The notes under the pieces: generated by a model
Database searches by the model: none
What the model saw: the letters and a program-made list of their open reading frames with translations, nothing else
What the model was told of the DNA's origin: nothing
Made by a program: the position numbers and the translations under genes
From: Candidatus Njordarchaeum guaymasense
GTDB lineage: Archaea; Asgardarchaeota; Njordarchaeia; Njordarchaeales; Njordarchaeaceae
DNA: 19,535 bases
Reading direction: 5' to 3'
Assembly (NCBI GenBank): GCA_030587605.1
Contig: JAUQYT010000284.1
Location: 1 to 19,535, forward strand
Part shown: in pieces, positions 13,926 through 19,535 of the stretch
Layout: every line of letters begins with the position of its first letter
Numbering within the stretch: the stretch's first letter is position 1

Positions 13926-15444
13926 TGGCTTCGCCACCTGCAAAGTCGATAAGGTTCATATTCATGGTCTGAAGGTTCAGGATGGGCATGATGCCCGGTG
14001 TGGGTTCCACTCCCATTCTTCTTTGGTACTCAGTTTGATCTTGCCAAGCACCACAGTTCACTACGATAGTGCCTTTGTATGTTGAGTTTCTAGCAACATG
14101 AATATGGCCAGCTTGGAAGACATCTGGTACCTGGTCGATTACGAGTCGATCTCTATTCTCGGGCGCTAGTGAGGTCCTAGCTCCGTATTCGGGCGCCAGA
14201 TGTCTGCACTTGAGCAGATACTCCATAGCCTTCTCTGGCGTTCTCATACTGAGGTTCGGCACTCTCGCTATCACGTCGTCCAAGCTCCTACCGTGATACA
14301 TCAAAAAATGGATGCCGTGCAGCTTTATCTCAGATGGGTTCCCAAGGCTTCGTACATTTCTCGCCTCATAGACTGGTTCTGCGAACTCCTTAGGTATTGC
14401 TGGTTGAGGTAGTGCTTGTCTTACAGCGTCATGGTTGCCTGGGATGATTACGACCTCTATGTAATCCGGTATCTGTTCGATATATTGCGCCACTAATCTG
14501 TATTGTTGGTAAATGTCAGCAATAGCCAGGTCTTCTTGCTGGCGAGGGTAGACGCCTATACCATCAACAAGATCTCCTGCTATTAACACGTACTTTGTAC
14601 TGAGCGCGGTGTCTGTCTGCTTCTGGCTTCCAACTTTTCCGTTGAGCCACATGATGAGTCTTTCAAAGGGTTCTGTGCGAAACGTTTTGCTGCCCACATG
14701 GATATCTGATAGCAGTACGACATTTAGTGGATGATCGGCTCTAGCCGGTTTTCTTTCAGGAACGTCTGGCAGAACTATTTGTTCTGCTATGAGGAGATCA
14801 CTCTTACCGCGTACAGCCTCTACCCCGATTACTTGGTCCATGAGGACGCTTCGCGCGGTTTCAAAGAGTTCACGACTCTTCTGCGGGACTACTAGCAATG
14901 TGGCTGAGTTCTCTACGTCTTCAATCTCCAGAAAAATTTGGTTGGTTCTTTCACGCTTGTTCATGACTATGGCTATTGTCTTCACTTTTTCGCCGTATTT
15001 CGCTTGGAGGGCGCTGTTGATATCTTTTGAGTTCCTGAAGTCTAGCCTTTCGCGGATAACTTTCGACAGGCGCTCAAACCTGTCTATGAAGTATTTGTTG
15101 AAGTCATTGATTGTTCCGCTTGATTCCACCTTCTCAGTTCCGTCATGAAGGATCTTTAGGTCGCTACTTACTTCTTTCGCGAGTGGAGTTGGGGACCTTA
15201 ACTGACCTTTTACTACCGGTATCTCCTTCTTACTTGCTACTCTTGCGAGTACATCCTCAATGAGTTTGCGCGTGATCACGACTGGCTTTGGATCCTGTCT
15301 TTCGGCCTCACTTAGTGACTCTGCCACTAGGAGGGTGAAATGCTCTTCATTTTGCAGAATCTTGAGGAGCTCGAAAGCCTCCGCTTCAAGTTGATAGCCA
15401 GCGAGTATTATGCTCTGCAGAGCGTCTCTTAGGTTCTTAGACAA
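13906..15444 (-). CDS. polB: DNA polymerase D small subunit DP1 (3'-5' exonuclease)
   Basis: Proofreading subunit of PolD, partner of DP2 at the left edge. The C-terminal half is a calcineurin-like phosphoesterase with all metal motifs: LLSDIHVGS (Asp247, His249), AGDLVDG (Asp291), PGNHDA (Asn337, His338), YHGRS (His384) and AGHIHV (His447, His449). An OB-fold region precedes it (about residues 150-230), and a small helical domain lies at the N-terminus (1-70). The middle (about 75-120) looks like a flexible linker. A TTG start at 15444 is supported by GAGGAG 4 nt upstream. The length of 512 is usual for DP1. It is convergent and slightly overlapping with orc1/cdc6, and divergent from tldD across 270 bases. 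Confidence 0.96.
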   Translation of the reverse strand: MSKNLRDALQSIILAGYQLEAEAFELLKILQNEEHFTLLVAESLSEAERQDPKPVVITRKLIEDVLARVASKKEIPVVKGQLRSPTPLAKEVSSDLKILHDGTEKVESSGTINDFNKYFIDRFERLSKVIRERLDFRNSKDINSALQAKYGEKVKTIAIVMNKRERTNQIFLEIEDVENSATLLVVPQKSRELFETARSVLMDQVIGVEAVRGKSDLLIAEQIVLPDVPERKPARADHPLNVVLLSDIHVGSKTFRTEPFERLIMWLNGKVGSQKQTDTALSTKYVLIAGDLVDGIGVYPRQQEDLAIADIYQQYRLVAQYIEQIPDYIEVVIIPGNHDAVRQALPQPAIPKEFAEPVYEARNVRSLGNPSEIKLHGIHFLMYHGRSLDDVIARVPNLSMRTPEKAMEYLLKCRHLAPEYGARTSLAPENRDRLVIDQVPDVFQAGHIHVARNSTYKGTIVVNCGAWQDQTEYQRRMGVEPTPGIMPILNLQTMNMNLIDFAGGEATISMSQ

Positions 15445-15675
15445 ACAGCTCCTCTTTGCGGAGTCTTGAGTGTTCGCTCTTCCTCGGTGGCCTAGTGAAG
15501 GATCAAGTACTTATTTTGTTCTGAGTCTCACAACTTCATATCGAGGTTGTCAAACTTTATACCAACATCTTGACATCTTTGGTTAAATAGTCGCATTCGT
15601 CGCAAAACTCTAACTTCCCATTCTTAACAACTATATGTTAAAATAATCTAGCTGAAGGCGGAGATGGCACATCCA

Positions 15676-15681
15676 TTTAAA
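15676..15681 (+). promoter_or_regulatory. TATA box of the tldD-tldE operon
   Basis: TTTAAA (within ATTTAAATTC) is centred about 37 nt before the TTG start, which would leave a leader of about 10 nt. The rest of the 270-base gap is AT-rich. On the reverse strand GGTATAAAG (about 15555-15563) could be a TATA box for DP1, but with a long leader of roughly 85 nt. Confidence 0.4.
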
Positions 15682-15714
15682 TTCTAGCAGATTCTTGAGT
15701 GTACGGATTAGAAA

Positions 15715-17139
15715 TTGAAAGATATTCCGGAATTCGCTGTCAACTACGCTAGAAGCCTAGGCGCAACGTATTCAGAGGTTAGAATTCAGAAAGATACCAG
15801 TGACGCAACAATCATAAAGAATGGAGAGCCCCAGTTTTCAGGTTTTCTAAGAGAATTTGGATTAGGCATAAGATTGATCATTAACGGCGCACTCGGCTTC
15901 GCCTCGACAAATGAGCTTGAGAAAGACAGCATTGCCGAAACCATCCTTTCAGCAGCATCAATGGCGCGCGCCTCTGCCAATACTTTAAGAAGACCGATCC
16001 TACTCTCCAACACTAAAGTCAGCAGGGAAAAATGGGAAGTAGAACAAAAACGTAAACTAAGCTCCGTTAGCATCGAAGACAAACTCAAACTCCTCCTTGA
16101 AGCTGATAAGAACTTCAAGTTAAAGGGAGGAGCAAAGTTTCCTGCGCGAATTCTCTCCCTGAGCGAAACAGTCACCGAAAAGGCCTACCTAAACAGCGAG
16201 GGAACTCATATAATCTCGAAGATCCCCAGAGCCTCCTTCTACTATATGGCAACCGCCTATAGTGCAGGCAAAGGCACAGCGCAGAGATACAATAAGAAAG
16301 GTGCGAGTGGCGGTTGGGAAGTCGTCTCATCATGGAACGTAGCCGACTTTATTTCAGAGGAAGCCAAGGTTCTCTCCTCCATATTGACCAAGGGAAAGCG
16401 ACCTCCCAAGGGTAGCCTCGATGCAGTACTGGGCAGTGAGGTAGTGGGAATAGTCTGCCATGAATCATGTGGGCATCCATTTGAAGCTGATCGCATACTT
16501 GGAAGGGAAGCAGCTGCAGCAGGCGAATCCTTTGTAAAGACCGAGACACTGGGCACGAGGCTAGGTAGCGAACACGTTACCGTTGTTGATGATCCCACCA
16601 TCCCCAACTCATACGGTCATTACTTGTATGATGATGAAGGTGTCAGGGCTTCGCGTCGCGAACTGATAAAGAACGGCATAGTCAACACTTTCCTGCATAA
16701 CAGAGAAACCGCTGCCGAACTCGGTATTGAAAGCAACGCATCAGCTCGAGCAATCTCATACAACCGCGAACCCATAGTCAGAATGTCCAACACCTACATG
16801 GAGAAAGGTGACCACAACTTCGATGAACTCATAGAATCAGTCGCGATGGGGGTTTACATCAAGAGCTTCATGGAGTGGAACATCGATGACAAAAGGTTCA
16901 ATCAACGTTACGTGGGCTTGGAAGCCTATTTGATAAGAAAAGGCGAGATTAAACATCTGGTGCGAAACCCAGTTCTTGAGATCACCACACCAAGCCTTTT
17001 CATGAGTGTAGACGCTGTGGGAAAGGACATCGATTACAGCGCTGCAGTATGCGGCAAGGGTGATCCACAACAGGGAGTTCCTGTATGGACAGGCGGCGCC
17101 GAGGTCAGACTAAGAAACATCAAGCTCGGAGGCGCCTAG
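15715..17139 (+). CDS. tldD: TldD-like metalloprotease subunit
   Basis: Catalytic subunit of the TldD/TldE heterodimeric metalloprotease, which degrades unfolded peptides and in bacteria matures microcin B17. The 474-residue protein has the zinc motif HESCGHPFEADRILG (His249, Glu250, His254), the conserved HNRETA and SARAISYNREPIVRMSNTYM in the second half, and the C-terminal CGKGDPQQGVPVWTGG stretch typical of the family. The TTG at 15715 is the first possible start, because a TAG lies two codons upstream in frame. There is no strong ribosome binding site. The tldE start is 1 nt after the stop, so the two subunits are co-translated. Confidence 0.95.
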   Translation: MKDIPEFAVNYARSLGATYSEVRIQKDTSDATIIKNGEPQFSGFLREFGLGIRLIINGALGFASTNELEKDSIAETILSAASMARASANTLRRPILLSNTKVSREKWEVEQKRKLSSVSIEDKLKLLLEADKNFKLKGGAKFPARILSLSETVTEKAYLNSEGTHIISKIPRASFYYMATAYSAGKGTAQRYNKKGASGGWEVVSSWNVADFISEEAKVLSSILTKGKRPPKGSLDAVLGSEVVGIVCHESCGHPFEADRILGREAAAAGESFVKTETLGTRLGSEHVTVVDDPTIPNSYGHYLYDDEGVRASRRELIKNGIVNTFLHNRETAAELGIESNASARAISYNREPIVRMSNTYMEKGDHNFDELIESVAMGVYIKSFMEWNIDDKRFNQRYVGLEAYLIRKGEIKHLVRNPVLEITTPSLFMSVDAVGKDIDYSAAVCGKGDPQQGVPVWTGGAEVRLRNIKLGGA

Positions 17140-17140
17140 A

Positions 17141-18466
17141 ATGCTGACAGCAGAGTTACCATCATATGTGGTCAAGGAGGGCAGAAGGGGGGGCGCAGAC
17201 AACGTAGCAGTCATATACACAACAGAGGATGTCAAGATGATACGCTTCTCAAACAACCAAGTCACAGTTGCCAAAGCTTGGTGCTCATCTGCGATTAATA
17301 TAATGATGGCGATGAAAAAGAGAGTAGCGATAGGAAGCGTCGAAGATCTATCGGAAGGTTCAGTCAGAAAGTCAGTACGTGATCTTCTGAAAATAACCAA
17401 AGCAACCAAACCGAACAGAGACTATGCAGCACTTCCTAGAGGCCCCTTCAAGTATACGGCCTCGCAGCCGAGCCTCCATTCCATTCAAGGATCCAACCTT
17501 GTTGAGTATGTTAAGTCCGCGATCGACACCGCCGTGTCACATGGCGCAAGAAGAGTAGCAGGAACTCTCCTGTTCAGAAATGTGCACACTGCGGTAGAGA
17601 CCTCAGCGGCAGCATCAGGCGATGATACTATATCGTCCTTGGAGATTTCCGTCAGGGCATTTGCGGACAGCGAGGCTTCAGGTCACGCCAACTCTTGTGC
17701 AAGGTCAGAGAGAGATTTTCATCCTGAGCAAGCTGGACAGGCGGCAGCTGAGTTAGCTAGGAAAGCAGTGAATCCCATTGAAGGCAAACCGGGAAGATAC
17801 GATGTAATACTCGGCCCAAACGTGTTTGCAAACCTAGTAAACGACGTGATGAGTGCAGCTTCCGCCTTCAATGTTGATGCTGGTCTTTCATTCTTAGCAA
17901 ATATGCTGGGTAAAAAGGTAGCTTCGTCTGAACTTACACTGATCGATGATGGCACACTTTCCGACGGGCTGAATTCGAGAGCTTTTGACGATGAGGGCAT
18001 CTCGACGAAGAGAACAGTGGTCATCGAAAGAGGCACTCTCCGGAGTTATCTACACAATTCGTCTACAGCCAAGAAGTTTAAGAGTTCAACTACTGCAAAC
18101 GCAGGCTGGATCGTTCCTCAACCTTGGAACATAGTTGTTGAGCAAGGCCAAGCCGATGATGAGACACTCCTTTCGCAGTTGGATGATGGTATATACATAA
18201 CAAACAACTGGTACACTAGATTCCAAGATTACAGAACTGGAGACTTCTCAACAGTCTGCAGGGACGGCCTATTCAGAATTGAAGGCGGAGAGATAACGCA
18301 GCCTCTCAAAGGACTCAGGATCAGCGAGAACCTTCCAAGAATGCTAAGGAACATCTCTGCCCTTTCAAAGAGGAGACATTGGATAAAATGGTGGGAGGTA
18401 CAGATCCCAACCCTGACCCCACACATCCTAGCGAGAGATGTGAATTTGACGAAGGCAATTAAGTGA
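17141..18466 (+). CDS. pmbA: TldE/PmbA-like protease partner subunit
   Basis: Second subunit of the TldD/TldE protease. The 441-residue protein has the same fold as TldD but lacks the HExxxH motif, as expected for TldE. Visible family features are SASGDD-like AAASGDDTISSLEISVRAFADSEASGHA in the middle and PGRYDVILGPNVFANLV with SFLANMLGKKVASSELTLIDDG following. After these come FDDEGISTKRTVVIERG, TANAGW and GIYITNNWYTRFQDYRTGDFS near the C-terminus, then GLRISENLPRMLRNISALSK. The ATG at 17141 follows the tldD stop by one base. It ends 31 bases before the convergent tRNA gene. Confidence 0.94.
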   Translation: MLTAELPSYVVKEGRRGGADNVAVIYTTEDVKMIRFSNNQVTVAKAWCSSAINIMMAMKKRVAIGSVEDLSEGSVRKSVRDLLKITKATKPNRDYAALPRGPFKYTASQPSLHSIQGSNLVEYVKSAIDTAVSHGARRVAGTLLFRNVHTAVETSAAASGDDTISSLEISVRAFADSEASGHANSCARSERDFHPEQAGQAAAELARKAVNPIEGKPGRYDVILGPNVFANLVNDVMSAASAFNVDAGLSFLANMLGKKVASSELTLIDDGTLSDGLNSRAFDDEGISTKRTVVIERGTLRSYLHNSSTAKKFKSSTTANAGWIVPQPWNIVVEQGQADDETLLSQLDDGIYITNNWYTRFQDYRTGDFSTVCRDGLFRIEGGEITQPLKGLRISENLPRMLRNISALSKRRHWIKWWEVQIPTLTPHILARDVNLTKAIK

Positions 18467-18496
18467 TCTATGGATCTCAGAAAGATGAGCGTCAGG

Positions 18497-18611
18497 CGCC
18501 GGGGAGGGGATTTGAACCCCTGCTCTCCTTTCGGAGAACCGGATGTATCGACTTCTCATTCTCGAGTCCGGCGCGTTGGCCCATTACGTTTTGCCACTCT
18601 GCCACCCCGGC
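18497..18611 (-). tRNA. tRNA-Ser(CGA), intron-containing
   Basis: On the reverse strand the acceptor stem GCCGGGG pairs with CCCCGGC, followed by discriminator G as in tRNA-Ser. CCA is not fully encoded (CC then T). The anticodon stem CCGGA/UCCGG holds the loop CUCGAGA with anticodon CGA (reads UCG). The long class II variable arm is UCUCC-GAAA-GGAGA. The T arm is AGGGG-UUCAAAU-CCCCU. A 16-nt intron sits at the canonical 37/38 position. The D region from base 8 to 26 is 33 nt, against about 20 normally, because of an insertion in the D-loop (18574-18586). Without both extras the length is 86 nt, normal for tRNA-Ser. Confidence 0.93.
18545..18560 (-). other. 16-nt BHB intron of tRNA-Ser(CGA)
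   Basis: AAUGAGAAGUCGAUAC lies between G37 and A38. Its UCGA pairs with U33-A36 of the anticodon loop. In the canonical register the bulges are A36-G37|A and A-C|A38, each cut after the second base, with one C-U mismatch at the end of the central helix. Removal restores a 7-nt anticodon loop. This intron is among the shortest known sizes for archaeal tRNA. Confidence 0.85.
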
Positions 18612-18658
18612 CAAAGATGCTGTGCTGCAGCATAATCTAATAGGAGGCTTAGGGTTAT

Positions 18659-19111
18659 TCACTGAGTAATATCTGCAGTCACAGCGTTATTCAACTTGAC
18701 GATATCTTCGACTTGTAGCTCAAGCAGTCTATCTCGGGATCCCCCACCACAGAAAACAGTCTTGTAACTGAGCAGACACCGATCTACGATGGTCCTCATT
18801 TTGATTTTGTGTCCAATTGAGGGAGTGCCGCCTGGGGGGTAACCGCTGATCATCTCAGCCTTCTCAAAAGGAACAAGTACGACTGTTTTAGCGCCGAGAA
18901 CTTTGGCCGCCTCTTTCAGGTTTACCTTCTTATCCCCCGGCACTATCAGTAGGACATATTCACCAGTGTCGGTAATCAAGACAAGGTTCTTTGTTACTTT
19001 GTTGAGGGGTATTCCTGTAGCCTGCGCCGCATCAGCTGTATGAATCGTCTGCGCTTTCTGGATGAAGCGATGCCAAATACTATTCTGAGCAAGATATTCT
19101 TTAAGGCTCAA
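18659..19111 (-). CDS. YbaK/ProX-family aminoacyl-tRNA deacylase-like protein
   Basis: A 150-residue protein of the YbaK/EbsC/ProX editing-domain family, which hydrolyses mischarged tRNAs (for example Cys- or Ala-tRNAPro). Family features are HTADAAQATGIPLNKVTKNL near residue 24 and the strand YVLLIVPGDKKVNLKEAAK. The substrate-pocket loop SGYPPGGTPSIGH lies at about residues 89-101, and the end is VFCGGGSRDRLLELQVEDI. The conserved Lys expected in the first half is probably Lys41 in VTKNLVL. The TTG at 19111 is the first start after an in-frame TGA two codons upstream. A TAAAAA about 22 nt upstream suggests a leaderless or very short-leader transcript. It lies directly upstream of the tRNA-Ser gene on the same strand, 47 nt apart. 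Confidence 0.9.
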   Translation of the reverse strand: MSLKEYLAQNSIWHRFIQKAQTIHTADAAQATGIPLNKVTKNLVLITDTGEYVLLIVPGDKKVNLKEAAKVLGAKTVVLVPFEKAEMISGYPPGGTPSIGHKIKMRTIVDRCLLSYKTVFCGGGSRDRLLELQVEDIVKLNNAVTADITQ

Positions 19112-19139
19112 TTCTCAGTCACGGCATTGGTTTTTACAC

Positions 19140-19170
19140 GAAAGACTTACTAGCTAGAATTTAGTCTTTC
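19140..19170. promoter_or_regulatory. Inverted repeat upstream of the YbaK-like gene
   Basis: GAAAGACT (19140-19147) and AGTCTTTC (19163-19170) are perfect 8-bp arms around a 15-nt AT-rich centre, 29 bp upstream of the TTG start. The centre reads TAAATTCTAG on the reverse strand and could be a TATA box. It looks like an operator, or a hairpin in the leader. Confidence 0.4.
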
Positions 19171-19535
19171 TAAGTTCCCGGACTGAGCTTTGAGGCATAC
19201 GTCCTATCAATATATACAAATAAGTGGCAAGAATTAAGGAAACAAATATTTCGTAGTACCCACTTAATGATTTATTCCTGTAAAGGAATGGTTCGTCAGA
19301 AATCTATGTAATTTACAATTATCTGTCAATTATTCCAAGTCGGAAGTCTTTGATTTACTGCTTTCTTTACCTGGCTATTAGGGGGTATGCGAAACGCTTC
19401 CTGCGGTCAAAAGAGAAGCAAGAATCGAATAGGCAGATACCTTTCATGTTCTGATAGCGCAAGCATGAGAGAAAGTTTTTCATCAGTTCCCCCACAATCA
19501 TTTACAGTGATGCTATTATGATGAAGAAGCTTCTC
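19171..19535. other. AT-rich region without a convincing gene
   Basis: I see short dyads ATTCC-TGTAAA-GGAAT (19274-19289) and TAAGTGG (19221-19227) with CCACTTA (19260-19266), plus several TATA-like stretches. A reverse-strand frame is open from the right edge to a TGA at 19407-19409 (42 codons), and ATGATGAAGAAG at 19518 could begin a forward gene. Neither can be supported from this window. Confidence 0.4.

Noticed and set aside
19407..19535. Reverse-strand partial gene at the right edge, and a forward ATG at 19518.
   Set aside because: Only 42 and 6 codons are visible, without a recognisable family or ribosome binding site.
1..19535. CRISPR arrays, insertion sequences, prophage or integrative elements.
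   Set aside because: No regularly spaced repeats, transposase or integrase genes, or terminal repeats were found. The window looks like core chromosome.

Overview
This is archaeal DNA. It carries both subunits of the archaea-specific D-family DNA polymerase (DP2 at the left edge, DP1 at about 14-15 kb), an Orc1/Cdc6 initiator, an Elf1-type zinc-ribbon elongation factor, a TldD/TldE pair and an intron-containing tRNA-Ser. Many genes start with TTG or GTG, and TATA-like promoters are common. GC content is moderate by eye. The combination fits the TACK side of Archaea, and a Bathyarchaeia-like lineage is my best guess, but I cannot place it firmly without a search.

Layout. 1-2520 (-): N-terminal 840 residues of DP2, running off the left edge. 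2621-4727 (+): an apparent operon of an aldo/keto-reductase-like protein, a TatD-family hydrolase and a small membrane protein. 4747-6051 (-): Elf1, then a small TatA-like membrane protein whose stop overlaps the start of a rhomboid protease. 6424-8296 (+): an ammonia-dependent-type NAD synthase (nadE) followed by a nitrilase-fold protein that resembles the glutaminase part of glutamine-dependent NAD synthetases. 8465-9381: two unassigned genes facing each other, the second a winged-helix protein. 9391-9840: a non-coding, AT-rich region with four origin recognition boxes, very probably a replication origin. 9841-12477 (-): pyruvate phosphate dikinase. 12642-13925 (+): Orc1/Cdc6, overlapping at its 3' end with DP1 (13906-15444, -). 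15715-18466 (+): TldD and TldE. 18497-18611 (-): tRNA-Ser(CGA) with an intron. 18659-19111 (-): a YbaK/ProX-type deacylase. The last 424 bases have no convincing gene.

Main discovery. nadE looks broken by an in-frame TAG at 6913-6915, but a 30-nt segment at 6914-6943 explains it. The RNA can fold into a canonical bulge-helix-bulge: a 4-bp helix UCGG/CCGA between two 3-nt bulges (AUA and AAA), capped by a 7-bp hairpin. Cutting after the second nucleotide of each bulge, as the archaeal tRNA splicing endonuclease does, removes exactly 30 nt. It joins GGA-U to AC-UUC and so restores the family motif LGYFTKFGDG. This is strong sequence evidence for a tiny spliced intron in a protein-coding gene. 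The same enzyme would be needed for the 16-nt intron of the nearby tRNA-Ser, whose D-loop also carries an unexplained insertion of about 13 nt.

Replication genes (DP2, origin boxes, Orc1/Cdc6, DP1) are concentrated within 15 kb. This suggests that initiator, origin and replicative polymerase sit together here.
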